Shown: positions 36,158-46,785, counted from the first letter of the stretch. The stretch is DNA of 64,000 nt from Paraburkholderia silvatlantica (GCF_003096715.1 NZ_QEOL01000007.1:124001-188000), one strand, 5' to 3'. Program-made: numbers and translations. Notes: a model not told the origin generated them from the sequence alone.

Positions 36158-37552
36158 TCAAACCGCTTCGAGTTGCCGCAGCAGCGCATCGACGCTGCCC
36201 TTCGCATCGCCAAACAGCATTCGTGTGTTCTCCTTATAGAAGAGCGGATTGTCCACGCCGGCATAACCCGTCGCCATGCTGCGCTTGGAGACGACTACGG
36301 TGCGCGCCTTCCACACCTCCAGCACCGGCATGCCGGCGATCGGGCTGCCCGCATCCTCCTGCGCGCCCGGATTGACGATATCGTTCGCGCCGATCACGAG
36401 CACGACGTCGGTGCTCGTGAAGTCTTCGTTGATTTCGTCCATTTCGAGCACGATGTCGTAGGGCACCTTCGCTTCCGCGAGCAGCACGTTCATGTGGCCA
36501 GGCAAGCGCCCCGCAACGGGGTGGATGCCGAAACGCACGCGAATGCCCAACGCGCGCAGCCGCCGCGTAATCTCGCTGATGGTGCCCTGCGCCTGCGCGA
36601 CGGCCATGCCATAGCCCGGCACGATCACGACTTCCTGCGCGTCGCGCAAGAGCGACCCGACTTCGTCCACGCTCGTCGCCACGACTTCGCCTTGCGGGGC
36701 CTCGCTTGCCGTGGCGCTCACCGCGCCGAAGCCGCCGAGGATCACCGACACGAAGCTGCGATTCATCGCGCGGCACATGATGTAGCTGAGAATCGCGCCG
36801 CTCGATCCAACCAGCGCCCCTGTCGTGACGAGCAGATCGTTATCGAGCATGAAGCCCGTTGCCGCAGCCGCCCAGCCCGAATAGCTGTTGAGCATCGAAA
36901 CCACCACGGGCATGTCCGCGCCGCCGATCGCCATCACGAGGTGCACCCCGAGCGCCGCCGCCAGCACGCACATCACGATCAGTGCGTAGAGTGCGTCGCC
37001 GCCGTCAGGAGCACTGACGAAGCGATAGCCGAGCGCGATGCACGCACCCAGCACGACCGCGTTGAGCAGATGCCGCGCGGGCAGCACGAGCGGCTTGCCG
37101 CTCACCGTGCCCTGCAGCTTCAGGAACGCGACAATCGAACCGCTGAACGTGACCGTGCCGATGAAGGCGCCGACATAGATCTCGGTGTCGTGAATCGCTT
37201 GCTCGATACCGCTCGTCGCGGCCCTGGGCGAGAGAAAATTCGCAAAGGCGATGAGCGTGGCCGCCAGGCCGACGAAGCTGTGCAGCACCGCGACGAGCTG
37301 CGGCATCTGCGTCATCTCCACGCGGCGCGCGAGCATCGCGCCGAGCCCGCCGCCCACCAGCGCGGCGATGAGCGCGACTTGCAGGCCCGCGCCGCCCGTG
37401 ACGAGCAGCGTGGCGAGCACGGCGATCACCATGCCCGTCACGCCATACAGGTTGCCGCGCCGCGCACTCGCAGGATGACTCAGCCCGCGCAGGCTGAGGA
37501 TGAAGAGCGTCGCCGCGCCGAGCCACGCCATGTTGCCGATTCCGTTGAGCAT
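36158..37552 (-). CDS. pntB: NAD(P)+ transhydrogenase subunit beta
   Basis: 464 aa. N-terminal two thirds is membrane (about nine helices; [24 protein letters not shown]), the C-terminal third the NADP(H) domain dIII with [30 protein letters not shown] and [23 protein letters not shown]. Couples proton entry to NADPH formation from NADH. ATG 37552 with GAGGAGAC, nine bases after pntA. Confidence 0.96.
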   Translation of the reverse strand: MLNGIGNMAWLGAATLFILSLRGLSHPASARRGNLYGVTGMVIAVLATLLVTGGAGLQVALIAALVGGGLGAMLARRVEMTQMPQLVAVLHSFVGLAATLIAFANFLSPRAATSGIEQAIHDTEIYVGAFIGTVTFSGSIVAFLKLQGTVSGKPLVLPARHLLNAVVLGACIALGYRFVSAPDGGDALYALIVMCVLAAALGVHLVMAIGGADMPVVVSMLNSYSGWAAAATGFMLDNDLLVTTGALVGSSGAILSYIMCRAMNRSFVSVILGGFGAVSATASEAPQGEVVATSVDEVGSLLRDAQEVVIVPGYGMAVAQAQGTISEITRRLRALGIRVRFGIHPVAGRLPGHMNVLLAEAKVPYDIVLEMDEINEDFTSTDVVLVIGANDIVNPGAQEDAGSPIAGMPVLEVWKARTVVVSKRSMATGYAGVDNPLFYKENTRMLFGDAKGSVDALLRQLEAV

Positions 37553-37561
37553 GACGTCTCC

Positions 37562-39127
37562 TCAGGTCCGTTGGAACATCTTCAGCATGCGCTGGGTGAC
37601 GAGAAAGCCGCCCGCGATGTTGATGGTCGCGACGACGAGCGCAATGCCCGCCAGCACGGTCACGATCGTGCCGGCATTGCCCGGATGCAGCAACGCGCCG
37701 ATCACGATGATCCCGCTGATCGCATTCGTCACGCTCATGAGCGGCGTATGCAACGAGGGCGTGACGTTCCATACCACCTGATAGCCGACGAAGACGGCCA
37801 GCACGAACACGGTGAAGTGCGCGACGAACGCGCCCGGCGCGACAGCGCCGAGCGCGAGCAGCAGCAACGCGGCGACGACGAGTACCGCGAGCGACCCGAC
37901 GCCGTTGCGGCGCGTGGCCTGTGCGGCGGCTTCTTTCGCGTTGCCCATCGCGACAGCAACGGGCTTGGGCTGTGCAGCCGCCTGCGGCGTCGCCGAAACC
38001 TGCACCGGCGGCGGCCAGCACACCTGGCCACGCTGCATGACGGTGGTGCCGCGCTGCACGACGTCGTCCATGTCGAGCGAGAGTTCGCCGTCTTTTGCGG
38101 GCGTGAGATCGGTCAGCAGATGGCGGATGTTGGTCGCGTACAGCTGGCTCGACTGGTTCGCCATGCGGCTTGGCAAATCCGTGTAACCGATCACGGTCAC
38201 ACCGTTGGCATTGACGACTTCACCCGGGCGAGTGAGTTCGCAGTTGCCACCCTGCTCGGCCGCCATGTCGACGATCACGCTGCCCGAGCGCATGCACGCC
38301 ACCGTCTTCGCGTCGATGAGGCGCGGCGCAGGCTTGCCGGGAATCAGCGCCGTCGTGATGATGATGTCGACCTCGCGCGCCTGGGCCTCGAAAAGCGCCA
38401 TCTCCGCTTCGATGAACTTCGCGCTCATCTGTTTGGCGTACCCGCCCGTGCCGCCGCCCTCCTCCTCGATATCGATGCTCAGGAACTCCGCGCCCATGCT
38501 TTCGACCTGCTGGCCGACTTCGGGGCGCGTATCGAACGCTCGCACGATGGCGCCGAGACCGCGCGCGGCGCCGATCGCCGCGAGCCCGGCCACACCCGCG
38601 CCGATCACGAGCACCTTGGCGGGCGGCATCTTGCCGGCCGCCGTGATCTGCCCCGTGAAAACGCGGCCAAAGTGCTGGGCCGCTTCGACGACCGCGCGAT
38701 AACCGGCCATGTTCGCCATCGAACTCAACGCGTCGAGCTTCTGCGCGCGCGAAATGCGCGGCACGCAGTCCATCGCGAGCACCGTTGCCTCGCGCGCCGC
38801 GAGTTGTTCGAGCAGCGCGGCGTTTTGTGCCGGCCAGATGAAGCCGATCAGCGTTGCGCCAGGCTTGAGGCGCTGCACTTCTTCGCTCGAAGGCGGACGC
38901 ACCTTGATGACGATATCCGCGCCGCTCAAGAGCGCATGCGCGTCGTTCACGACGCGCGCGCCCGCCGCACGGTAGGCGTCGTCCGGGTAAGAAGCGCTGA
39001 CGCCTGCCGTCGTTTCGACTTCGACGACATAGCCCAGCTTGATTAGTTGTGCCACGCTTTCCGGCGTCGCCGCGACGCGACGTTCGCCTTCGTATGTCTC
39101 ACGGGGGACCGCAATCGTCAACGCCAT
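37562..39127 (-). CDS. pntA: NAD(P)+ transhydrogenase subunit alpha (fused A1-A2)
   Basis: 521 aa from ATG 39127 (GGAGG upstream). Residues 1-375 are the NAD(H) domain dI ([64 protein letters not shown]); a Pro/Ala linker leads to four C-terminal membrane helices. Single-chain alpha subunit as in E. coli rather than the split form of alphaproteobacteria. Forms PntAB with the next gene; its place in an oxalate block suggests NADPH supply during growth on oxalate/formate. Confidence 0.96.
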   Translation of the reverse strand: MALTIAVPRETYEGERRVAATPESVAQLIKLGYVVEVETTAGVSASYPDDAYRAAGARVVNDAHALLSGADIVIKVRPPSSEEVQRLKPGATLIGFIWPAQNAALLEQLAAREATVLAMDCVPRISRAQKLDALSSMANMAGYRAVVEAAQHFGRVFTGQITAAGKMPPAKVLVIGAGVAGLAAIGAARGLGAIVRAFDTRPEVGQQVESMGAEFLSIDIEEEGGGTGGYAKQMSAKFIEAEMALFEAQAREVDIIITTALIPGKPAPRLIDAKTVACMRSGSVIVDMAAEQGGNCELTRPGEVVNANGVTVIGYTDLPSRMANQSSQLYATNIRHLLTDLTPAKDGELSLDMDDVVQRGTTVMQRGQVCWPPPVQVSATPQAAAQPKPVAVAMGNAKEAAAQATRRNGVGSLAVLVVAALLLLALGAVAPGAFVAHFTVFVLAVFVGYQVVWNVTPSLHTPLMSVTNAISGIIVIGALLHPGNAGTIVTVLAGIALVVATINIAGGFLVTQRMLKMFQRT

Positions 39128-39328
39128 GCCGCGCCTCCGTGCTTCACAAGGGAGCGCGCTGCGGCGGGAACAAACGGAATCGGCGGCGCGCCAATGCACC
39201 TGGCGCGCCGAGAGCGTAGCCACGACTTCATGAAACGTCTCCTGTGTCGGCCGGATCTGGTGCTTTAGCACTGACTCCGGTCCCATGTTGGAATACTTTA
39301 TATGCCGCGGCTCGATGAGGGCTTTGCC

Positions 39329-39586
39329 CTATGACGCGCCCAAGGTCGGCGAATTGCCGCGCTTCAGAAATGCAAGCGCCGCCTCGCGCGCACCGGCTAT
39401 GGCAGCCGCCTCGCTTTCGAATACGGTTTCGTCGACCACCCATTGGCGGGGCAAGACCTCGGCCGCCGAGGCGTCGTCAGCGGGCTCGACCGCGTGGATC
39501 GCGGCGAACGCCGCCCACCCGCCGTTGTGAATCATTTGCCGGGCCGAGAGTTCGACCTCGAAATGTCCGAGTCTTTCGGTGTGCAT
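39329..39586 (-). CDS. 85-aa hypothetical protein
   Basis: ATG at 39586 with GGGAG close upstream; 18 bases after the PAS protein stop, so cotranscribed. Sequence pattern HFEVELSARQMIHNGGWAAFAAIH, an acidic middle and a final Ala-rich helix. No motif recognised. Conserved operon position with frc is the only functional hint. Confidence 0.6.
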   Translation of the reverse strand: MHTERLGHFEVELSARQMIHNGGWAAFAAIHAVEPADDASAAEVLPRQWVVDETVFESEAAAIAGAREAALAFLKRGNSPTLGAS

Positions 39587-39604
39587 CGAAGAGCTCCCGA
39601 GGTT

Positions 39605-40039
39605 TCAGGATTGCTGGGCCTGTGCTTCGAGTTCGGTGACGCGTTTCTTGAGCGCGCGCTCCTCCTGGAAGCGCACCGTTTCATCGCGGATCACGGCAAC
39701 GATGCCGTTGAGTTCACCCTGCGGCGAATGCAGCAACGCCACGGTGAAGGCGATGGAAAGCGCCTTGCCCGCCTTGTCCACGGCCGGCACGCGCAGCACA
39801 TCGTTGCCGTAGCGCGTCTGGCCTGTCGCCATCGTCTTGTGATAGCCCTCCCAGTGACGGCCGCGCAGCCGCTCGGGAATGATCAGGTCGAGCGTCTTGC
39901 CGAGCGCTTCTTCCTGGGTATAGCCGAACATGCGCGTCGCCGCGGGATTCCAGAACGTGATGTCGCCGGCTGCGTCCGAGATGACGATGGCGTCCCCGAT
40001 GGCGTTTGCGAGCTGCTCGAAATCGATGGCGGATTGCAT
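39605..40039 (-). CDS. Stand-alone PAS-domain protein
   Basis: 144 aa made of one PAS fold (res. 5-125): ANAIGDAIVISDAAGDITFWNPAATRMFGYT, then IPERLRG and the C-terminal strand LNGIVAVIRDET, ending in a short coiled coil (FQEERALKKRVTELEAQ). There is no kinase, cyclase or DNA-binding output domain, so it may be a sensory partner for another protein. Sits between frc and pntA in the oxalate block; a strong hairpin lies between frc and this gene. Confidence 0.88.
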   Translation of the reverse strand: MQSAIDFEQLANAIGDAIVISDAAGDITFWNPAATRMFGYTQEEALGKTLDLIIPERLRGRHWEGYHKTMATGQTRYGNDVLRVPAVDKAGKALSIAFTVALLHSPQGELNGIVAVIRDETVRFQEERALKKRVTELEAQAQQS

Positions 40040-40134
40040 GGTGATGACTATGTGGGATGAGTCGGTTATCGTCGTCGCGCAGCACGCACATGCCGCGCGG
40101 CGCGCTGCCTGCCAGGCTGTCGTTACGGTGCTGC

Positions 40135-40160
40135 GCGGGCGCGGCTTTGGCCGCGCCCGC
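40135..40160 (-). other. Intercistronic hairpin between frc and the PAS gene
   Basis: Perfect 11-base arms GCGGGCGCGGC and GCCGCGCCCGC with loop TTTG (plus-strand sense), no U-run; likely attenuator or mRNA stabiliser within the oxalate transcript. Confidence 0.7.
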
Positions 40161-40216
40161 CTCCTGCTTGCAGCGTGCTGCGTGCTCCGTTCAGCTTGTG
40201 GAACTCGACGCGAAAC

Positions 40217-41467
40217 TCAAACCGCGCGCACCTCGTGCAGCGCCGCGATCTGCTGCGGCGTATAGCCGAGGTCGGCCAGCACCTCGTCGGTGTGTTCGCC
40301 GAGCAGCGGCGAACCCGTGATCTCCGGCTTCAGGTCCGAGAACTTGATCGGGCTGCCCACCGTGAGGTACGAGCCGCGCTCCTTGTGCGGCACTTCGACG
40401 ATAGTACCGCTAGCGCGCAGCGACGGGTCATTGGCAATTTCCTTCATGCTGAGCACTGGTGCGCACGGAATGTCGAACTTGCGCAGGATGTCGACGGCTT
40501 CGTACTTGGTCTTGTCGGCGAGCCACGCTTCGATTGTCGCGAAGATATCGAAGATATGCGGCTGACGCGCCTGTGCCGTGTTGTAGTTCGGATCGTCGAT
40601 CCATTCGGGTTTGCCCAGGGCGCGGCAGATCGGCTCCCACGCGTGGCCCTGCACCGTGAAGTAGATGTACGCGTTCGGGTCCGTCTCCCAGCCCTTGCAC
40701 TTGAGCACCCAGCCCGGCTGGCCGCCGCCGCCTGCATTGCCGCCGCGCGGCACGACATCGCTGAACGAGCCGTGCGGGTACTGCGGATATTCCTCAAGGT
40801 AGCCCACGCGATCGAGACGCTGCTGGTCTCGCAGCTTCACGCGGCACAGGTTGATCACGCTGTCCTGCATCGACACGGCCACCTTCTGGCCCTTACCGGT
40901 TTTGTCGCGGCCGATCAGCGCCGTGAGAATGCCGATGGCGAGATGCATGCCCGTATTGCTGTCGCCGAGCGCCGCGGCGCTGACCGTGGGCGGACCGTCC
41001 CAGAAGCCCGTGGTCGAGGCCGCGCCGCCCGCGCACTGCGCGACGTTCTCATAGACCTTGAGGTCGTCGTAGTGGTGGCCTTCGCTGAAGCCCTTCACCG
41101 AAGCGACGATCATCTTCGGGTTCAGTTCCTTGATGCGCTCCCACGTGAAGCCCATGCGGTCCAGCGCACCGGGGCCGAAGTTTTCGACCATCACGTCCGA
41201 TTCGCGAATCAGCTTCTCCAGCACTTCCTTGCCTTCGGGCTTCTTCGTGTCGAGCGTGAGCGAGCGCTTGTTGCTGTTGAGCATGGTGAAGTACAGCGCA
41301 TCGGCTTCGGGGATGTCGCGCAGTTGCGAGCGCGTCACGTCGCCGGCGCCCGGGCGCTCCACCTTGATCACGTCCGCGCCGAACCACGCGAGCAACTGCG
41401 TGCAGGCGGGACCGGCCTGTACGTGCGTGAAGTCGATGATCTTGATACCGTCGAGGGGTTTGCTCAT
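40217..41467 (-). CDS. frc: Formyl-CoA:oxalate CoA-transferase
   Basis: 416 aa class III CoA-transferase. N-terminal [35 protein letters not shown], catalytic Asp in [13 protein letters not shown], and the Gly-rich loop [12 protein letters not shown] that closes over the active site, all as in Oxalobacter FRC. Makes oxalyl-CoA from oxalate and formyl-CoA for Oxc. ATG 41467 with AGGAGA. Immediately downstream of oxc, separated by a short leader with 9-base repeats. Confidence 0.96.
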   Translation of the reverse strand: MSKPLDGIKIIDFTHVQAGPACTQLLAWFGADVIKVERPGAGDVTRSQLRDIPEADALYFTMLNSNKRSLTLDTKKPEGKEVLEKLIRESDVMVENFGPGALDRMGFTWERIKELNPKMIVASVKGFSEGHHYDDLKVYENVAQCAGGAASTTGFWDGPPTVSAAALGDSNTGMHLAIGILTALIGRDKTGKGQKVAVSMQDSVINLCRVKLRDQQRLDRVGYLEEYPQYPHGSFSDVVPRGGNAGGGGQPGWVLKCKGWETDPNAYIYFTVQGHAWEPICRALGKPEWIDDPNYNTAQARQPHIFDIFATIEAWLADKTKYEAVDILRKFDIPCAPVLSMKEIANDPSLRASGTIVEVPHKERGSYLTVGSPIKFSDLKPEITGSPLLGEHTDEVLADLGYTPQQIAALHEVRAV

Positions 41468-41484
41468 TTCTCGTATCTCCTGGT

Positions 41485-41515
41485 CTACCTGATCTATCTG
41501 ATCTATCTGATCTAT
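41485..41515. repeat. 9-bp tandem repeat in the oxc-frc leader
   Basis: CTACCTGAT, CTATCTGAT, CTATCTGAT and CTAT (41485-41515), just upstream of the frc ribosome-binding site. Copy number changes would shift spacing by 9 bases without touching a coding frame. Confidence 0.85.
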
Positions 41516-41522
41516 GGGGGGC

Positions 41523-43271
41523 TTATTTCTTCATCGCCGCGCTTTGCGGATTCAGATTCGTGAGACGGCCGCTTTCGGTCCCGGCCGATTCGTCGATGAC
41601 TGCGTTGATCAACGTGGGCTTGCCCGACGCTATCGCTTCGAGCAGCGCGCTCGTGAGTTCTTCGGGCGTCGTCGCCTGATGGCCGATGCCGCCGAAAGCC
41701 TCGATCATCTTGTCGTAGCGCGCGTTCTTGACGAACACCGTCGGCGCGACGTCGCAGCCGCCGCTCGGGTTGACGTCCGTGCCGCGATACACGCCGTTGT
41801 TGTTGAACACGATGGTGCAGACCGGCAGGTTGTAGCGGCAGATCGTTTCGAGTTCCATGCCCGAGAAGCCGAACGCGCTGTCACCCTCGATCGCCACGAC
41901 CTGCGTGCCGCTCGTGACGGCTGCGCCGATCGCGAAGCCCATGCCGATGCCCATGATCCCCCACGTGCCCGAGTCGAAGCGCTTGCGCGGCTGGTACATG
42001 TCGATGATGCTGCGCGCGTAATCGAGCGTGTTCGCGCCTTCGTTGACCACGTTGATGTCGGGGCGCGTCTTGAGTACGTCGCGGATGGCGCGCAGCGCGC
42101 TGTGGAAGTTCATCGGCGACGGGTTCTTCGCGAGCGTCGCGGCCATCTTCTCGAGGTTCTTGTTCTTGCGTTCGGCCACGGCTTCGAGCCACTCTGCCGG
42201 CGGCTTCGGAAAATCGTTGCCGAGCCCTGCCACGAGCGCTTCCACGCATGAACCGATGTCGCCGATCACAGGCGCTTCGATGGCGACGTTGCTATCGATT
42301 TCCGTCGGCGCAATGTCGATCTGCACGAACTTCTTCGGTCCGGCGGCCGCGCCCCAGGTCTTGCCCTTGCCGTGCGAGAGCAGCCAGTTCAGGCGCGCGC
42401 CGATCAGCACCACGGCGTCCGACTCGGCCAGCACGAACGAGCGCGCGGCGGACGCCGACTGCTCGTGCGTGTCGGGCAGAAGCCCCTTGGCCATCGACAT
42501 CGGCAGATACGGAATGCCGCTTTTCTCGACTAGTTCGCGGATTTGCGCGTCGGCCTGGGCATAGGCGGCGCCCTTGCCGAGCAGGATCAGCGGACGCTTC
42601 GCGCTCCTGATCACATCGATGGCGCGTTGCACCGCGTCCGGCGCAGGAAGCTGGCGCGGCGCCGCGTCGACGACCTTGATGAGCGACTGCTGACCCTTCA
42701 CCGCGTCGATGGTCTGCGCAAGCAGCTTGGCCGGCAGGTCGAGATACACGCCGCCGGGGCGGCCCGAGACGGCCGCGCGAATCGCGCGCGCCACGCCGAC
42801 GCCGATGTCCTCGGCATGCAGCACGCGATACGCCGCCTTGGCATAAGGCTTCGCCGCGTTGAGCTGGTCCATCTCTTCGTAGTCGCCCTGCTGCAGGTCG
42901 ACGATCTCGCGCTCGCTCGAGCCGCTGATGAGGATCATCGGGAAGCAGTTCGTGGTGGCGTTGGCCAGTGCCGTGAGGCCGTTCAGGAAACCCGGCGCGG
43001 AGACGGTCAGACAGACGCCCGGCTTCTTCGTCATGTAGCCCGCCACGGCCGCGGCATTGCCGGCGTTCTGCTCATGCCGGAAGCCGATGAAGCGCATGCC
43101 CTCCGCCTGCGCGAGACGCGCGAGATCGGTAATCGGAATACCGACGAGACCAAAGATCGTGTCGATATCGTTGAGTTTCAGCGCGTCGATGACGAGATGA
43201 AAACCATCGGTCGTTTGCTGCGCTTCTGGCACAGGGTTCTGCTGTGCCTCATTGATGCCTGCTTCTGCCAT
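41523..43271 (-). CDS. oxc: Oxalyl-CoA decarboxylase
   Basis: 582 aa thiamine-diphosphate enzyme releasing CO2 and formyl-CoA from oxalyl-CoA. Catalytic Glu in [12 protein letters not shown], the central domain, and the ThDP-binding motif GDSAFGFSG...NNNGVYRG near the C-terminus are visible; [22 protein letters not shown] also fits. ATG 43271 with GGAGAC upstream is the family start; the upstream extension of the frame lies in the promoter region. First structural gene after the GntR regulator; shares an AT-rich motif upstream with that regulator. Confidence 0.96.
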   Translation of the reverse strand: MAEAGINEAQQNPVPEAQQTTDGFHLVIDALKLNDIDTIFGLVGIPITDLARLAQAEGMRFIGFRHEQNAGNAAAVAGYMTKKPGVCLTVSAPGFLNGLTALANATTNCFPMILISGSSEREIVDLQQGDYEEMDQLNAAKPYAKAAYRVLHAEDIGVGVARAIRAAVSGRPGGVYLDLPAKLLAQTIDAVKGQQSLIKVVDAAPRQLPAPDAVQRAIDVIRSAKRPLILLGKGAAYAQADAQIRELVEKSGIPYLPMSMAKGLLPDTHEQSASAARSFVLAESDAVVLIGARLNWLLSHGKGKTWGAAAGPKKFVQIDIAPTEIDSNVAIEAPVIGDIGSCVEALVAGLGNDFPKPPAEWLEAVAERKNKNLEKMAATLAKNPSPMNFHSALRAIRDVLKTRPDINVVNEGANTLDYARSIIDMYQPRKRFDSGTWGIMGIGMGFAIGAAVTSGTQVVAIEGDSAFGFSGMELETICRYNLPVCTIVFNNNGVYRGTDVNPSGGCDVAPTVFVKNARYDKMIEAFGGIGHQATTPEELTSALLEAIASGKPTLINAVIDESAGTESGRLTNLNPQSAAMKK

Positions 43272-43614
43272 GACGTCTCCTCTTTGGCGGGGCGTTGTGT
43301 GATTCGTGATATACAATATTCCACACACAATATTAGTCAAGACGTTTTTTTACCCATGCTGCGTTTGCTGCACTGCGTCGCGCCGCTCTGCACTGTTGTC
43401 GCCTCGTGCGAATGCTCACAAAGCGGCAATCTTTGACGCGGCACATCATGGGCGAGCCCTATCGATCGGCCCAAACGTCCTGACGAGCTTGTTACGGAGT
43501 CCATACTTTTCTTTCAGCATCGCGACGCCCATTCAGACGATCTGCGCATCGATGCCGCTTACTCATGCGTCAAGCCGAACTGAACCGGCGGCTCGACGCG
43601 GCGCGCCCTACGCT
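43272..43614. other. oxc promoter region
   Basis: 343 bases between the regulator stop and the oxc start. ACAATATT occurs twice, 14 bases apart (43313-43320 and 43327-43334), within an AT-rich patch; ATACAATAT (43311-43319) is also found upstream of the regulator gene. Likely operator/promoter of the oxalate block. Confidence 0.55.
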
Positions 43615-44334
43615 TCAGTCCAGAAAATCGCAGTTGGCTTCCACGAACAGCGCGAGTTCGATCGAGTGCTGCCGCACGAGTTGCTCGACGCGCTCGGTGT
43701 CGCGGGCCTCGAGCGCCTCGATAATGCGCATGTGCTCGACGATCGAGCGCGACGCGCGATCGCTCTGCGCGATCGTCATGCGCCGGATCGCACGCACATG
43801 CATGAAGATGTTCTTGATGGTGTCGACGATGATGGGCGACTTCGAAAGCTCCACCAGTGACTGGTGAAACATGATGTTCGCTTCCGAGTATTCCTCTATA
43901 TGGTCCGAGGGCGTCGAATCGCCGAAGGTCGCAAACATGCGCCGCAGGTCCGCGATGTCGTCGTCCGAGGCGCGCTGCGTGGCGAGGCGCGCGGCAATGC
44001 TTTCGAGCGCGGCCCACATATAGATCATCTCCACGATCTCCTTGCGCGTCTTGCGCAGGATGTAAACACCGCGTCGCGGCACCGTGCGCAGAAAGCCCTC
44101 CTGTTCCAGCAGCGTCATCGCTTCGCGAACCGGTGTCCGGCTCACGCCGAGCTTCTCGGTCAATTCCTTCTCGTCTAGCCGGATCTCGTCTCGCGAGCGG
44201 TAGATGTCGGTTTCGGCAATGGCCTGCTTGAGCTTCGCGTAAGCCTGATCGCGCAGCGAAGCCGTTGCGTTGATCGGCTCCAGCGTCAAGGTGACCGGGG
44301 GCATCCCGGTAACGAGTTCTCTTTCGGCGGACAT
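43615..44334 (-). CDS. GntR/FCD-family regulator of the oxalate block
   Basis: 239 aa. Winged helix at about res. 30-95 (DEKELTEKLGVSRTPVREAMTLLEQEGFL) and an FCD domain with the metal-binding pattern (EANIMFHQSLVELS, EHMRIIEALEARD). Directly upstream of oxc on the same strand; the shared ATACAATAT motif before both genes suggests it controls oxc and itself, with oxalate, oxalyl-CoA or formate as effector (inference). Confidence 0.88.
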   Translation of the reverse strand: MSAERELVTGMPPVTLTLEPINATASLRDQAYAKLKQAIAETDIYRSRDEIRLDEKELTEKLGVSRTPVREAMTLLEQEGFLRTVPRRGVYILRKTRKEIVEMIYMWAALESIAARLATQRASDDDIADLRRMFATFGDSTPSDHIEEYSEANIMFHQSLVELSKSPIIVDTIKNIFMHVRAIRRMTIAQSDRASRSIVEHMRIIEALEARDTERVEQLVRQHSIELALFVEANCDFLD

Positions 44335-44393
44335 CGGTCGTTTGTCTCCAACGTTCTGTTTAGCCGGCGCTGCTGGGGAATTTCATATTTACA

Positions 44394-44402
44394 ATACAAT
44401 AT
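44394..44402. promoter_or_regulatory. ATACAATAT motif upstream of the GntR gene
   Basis: Same nine bases as 43311-43319 before oxc, here in TTTACAATACAATATATC. Candidate binding site for the oxalate-block regulator. Confidence 0.4.
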
Positions 44403-44583
44403 ATCAGTAGGACGCTTATAGCTAAGCGGGGTTTACGCGTACCGGACGCGTGTTTCGCTCGATTCGCGGGCTTACCCGCAATCCATACATCTTTACTTAT
44501 ATTTTTCGAAAAAAACTTTAACTATCGTTTATTCATTGGCGCTTCTACTCTTGTTTCACGCCACTCGACATGAGGAGACAGCC

Positions 44584-44946
44584 ATGAGCCACCTGGACAC
44601 CCGCCACGATCGTCAACTCGACGCGCAGCTGTGCGCATTCAATACGGCATTTGCCGAACTGGGCCTGCGTTTTCGCTGGGATGCGCGCACCCTCTGCTCC
44701 CTCGCATCGATCGCCGGTGAACATGCGCGCGTCGCCGCCTATATCGAGACGAATCACCCGCATCTGCTGAAGGCGTACAGCATGGAATTCCTGTGCGAGG
44801 CGATCCTGGCTCGCAAGAACGCGCAGGCGCCCGGTGAATGGCCGCTGACCACGTCCGCGCAACGCGGCTCACAGGAATGGGGCATGGCAGCCGCCACGGA
44901 GCCGGATTGGCGCGAAGGCGGACTGCCCGCGCTTGCTGGCGCCTGA
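44584..44946 (+). CDS. 120-aa hypothetical protein
   Basis: ATG at 44584 with an excellent site (GAGGAGA). Hydrophilic N-terminus (HLDTRHDRQLDAQLCAFN), a helix-rich middle (LCSLASIAGEHARVAAYIETNHPHLL, split by a turn) and a Trp/Pro tail. No family recognised. Divergent from the oxalate regulator across a 249-base AT-rich gap, so it may be controlled by the same protein. Ends in front of a strong bidirectional terminator. Confidence 0.72.
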   Translation: MSHLDTRHDRQLDAQLCAFNTAFAELGLRFRWDARTLCSLASIAGEHARVAAYIETNHPHLLKAYSMEFLCEAILARKNAQAPGEWPLTTSAQRGSQEWGMAAATEPDWREGGLPALAGA

Positions 44947-44980
44947 TGCGTGCGCGCGACGTCTGGCCCCGAAAAGACAA

Positions 44981-45025
44981 AACCCGTCTGGATTGGCGCG
45001 ATCTAGCGCACCATCCAGACGGGTT
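44981..45025. terminator. Bidirectional terminator between convergent genes
   Basis: AACCCGTCTGGAT (44981-44993) and ATCCAGACGGGTT (45013-45025), 13-base perfect arms with an imperfect inner stem. Confidence 0.85.
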
Positions 45026-45069
45026 AGATTTCGAAGGAGAACGCAGGAGTGTTGCGCAAGCCAGCGCGC

Positions 45070-46785
45070 TCAGGCGTTGCCGCGCGCCTCGGCTTCTTCT
45101 TCCTGCAGCCTGCGCCACAGAATTTTGCCGCTGCCCGACTTCGGCAGCGCGTCCACGAACTGCACGATGCGCGGCGCCTTGTATGCGGCCATGTTGTCGT
45201 GCGCCCAGGCGATGATGTCGTCTTCGTTCACGCTGCCGGCCTGCTTCGGATCGAGTACGACGACGGCCTTGACGGTCTCGCCGCGGCGCGCATCCTGGGT
45301 ACCGATGATGCACACCTCGTTGATCGCCGGATGCCGGTACATCAGCGCCTCGACCTCGGCCGGCCAGACCTTGTAGCCCGACGCGTTGATCATGCGTTTG
45401 AGGCGGTCGGTCATGAAGTAATAGCCTTCTTCGTCGCGCCGCACGAGGTCGCCCGTACGCAGGAAACGCTTGCCGTCGCGTTCGATGAACGCTTCGCTCG
45501 TCGCCTTGGGGTTGCGCCAGTAGCCCAGCATCACCTGCGGCGCATGCATGATCAGCTCGCCCGAATCGCCTGGCGGCACCTCCTCCAGCGTGATCGGATC
45601 GATCACGCGCGAGTCGACGTCGAATACCGGAATGCCGAGACACTGCGGCTTGGGACGCTGCGGCGGATTGATATGGGTGCCCGCCATGGTTTCCGACATG
45701 CCGTAGCCCTCGACGAAGTCGAGCCCGGTGAGATCCTTGAGCTTCTTCACCACCGCGTCGGGCATCGTCGCGCCGCCGCCGCGCATCCAGGCGAGGCTGG
45801 ACAGATCGTACTCGTGAATGCGCGGGTTCGAGATGAAGTCCACCACCATCGTCGAGATCGCCTGCCAGCCGTTGATGCGGTAATGCTCGATCGCACGCGC
45901 CGCGGCGTCGCGATCCCAGCGCGGCAGCAAGACCACGGTCGAGCCGTTGTAGATCGGGCTGTTCATGCCGCCCTGCATGCCGGTCACGTGAAAGAGCGGC
46001 AGCACCGAAAGCTGTACGGCATCCTGATGACTCCCGAACCAGTTGCAGCCGCCCACGGCCGTCGCCATCACACTGCGATGCGTGTGCATGCAGCCTTTGG
46101 GCTTGCCCGTCGTGCCCGAGGTGTACGGCATCACGCAGAGGTCGTCGGGGCCGGCGGTGAGCGCGCCGGGTACGCAGCGCGCCTCGAGCACGTCGGCCCA
46201 GTGCGCAACGCCCGGGCCGCTCACGGCGCGCGGCGCGCTCACGAATTCGGGCGGCGGCGAGAACGGCTCGCACTTCAGGTAATCGCTGTACGTCGCGACG
46301 AGCAGATGCTTCAGGCCCTCGCCTTCCTGCACGAGCGGCGCAATCCGCGGGTAGAGATCCTGCGCGACGAAAGCCGTCGTCGCGCCGCTGTCTTCCACGT
46401 AATGCGCGAGTTCCTCGGTGAGGTTCATCGGGTTGACTGGCACGACCACGGCGTTGGCGCGCAGGATGCCGTAGTAGGCAATGACCCACTGCGGACTGTT
46501 CTGCATGTAGAGCAGCACGCGATCGCCGGCCTTCACGCCGCATTCCTGCTGCAGATAGCCGGCTACGCGCTCGGCCTCATCCTTGAACTGCGCGAACGTA
46601 ACGGGCGTGTCGTAGAACACGATGAACGGCTTGTCGGGATAACGCGCCGCCGAGACCTCCGCGTTATAGAAGAGATTCGTTTGCGGAATGCTCAGATGCG
46701 GCGAAAGATGCGCGGGCCAATGCGGCGAGGCCGGCTGCGGGGATGACGGCGAACGTGCGGAAAGCGTCGGGGCGGACGTGGACAT
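45070..46785 (-). CDS. Long-chain-fatty-acid/aryl-CoA ligase-like AMP-forming enzyme
   Basis: 571 aa ANL-superfamily protein. A3 P-loop MPYTSGTTGKPKGCMHTH, A5 GYGMSETM, A7 LRTGDLVRRDEEGYYF, A8 RLKRMINASGYKVWP and the A10 Lys in SGSGKILWRRL are all present, so it should be active. The acyl substrate cannot be read from the sequence. ATG 46785 with GGAGC. Cotranscribed behind an SDR (81-base gap), suggesting a small catabolic pair for an alcohol/keto acid or fatty acid. Confidence 0.92.
   Translation of the reverse strand: MSTSAPTLSARSPSSPQPASPHWPAHLSPHLSIPQTNLFYNAEVSAARYPDKPFIVFYDTPVTFAQFKDEAERVAGYLQQECGVKAGDRVLLYMQNSPQWVIAYYGILRANAVVVPVNPMNLTEELAHYVEDSGATTAFVAQDLYPRIAPLVQEGEGLKHLLVATYSDYLKCEPFSPPPEFVSAPRAVSGPGVAHWADVLEARCVPGALTAGPDDLCVMPYTSGTTGKPKGCMHTHRSVMATAVGGCNWFGSHQDAVQLSVLPLFHVTGMQGGMNSPIYNGSTVVLLPRWDRDAAARAIEHYRINGWQAISTMVVDFISNPRIHEYDLSSLAWMRGGGATMPDAVVKKLKDLTGLDFVEGYGMSETMAGTHINPPQRPKPQCLGIPVFDVDSRVIDPITLEEVPPGDSGELIMHAPQVMLGYWRNPKATSEAFIERDGKRFLRTGDLVRRDEEGYYFMTDRLKRMINASGYKVWPAEVEALMYRHPAINEVCIIGTQDARRGETVKAVVVLDPKQAGSVNEDDIIAWAHDNMAAYKAPRIVQFVDALPKSGSGKILWRRLQEEEAEARGNA

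Noticed and set aside
36059..39046. 995-codon plus-strand open frame
   Set aside because: Antisense of pntB/pntA, low-complexity Arg/His/Asp sequence, no domain.
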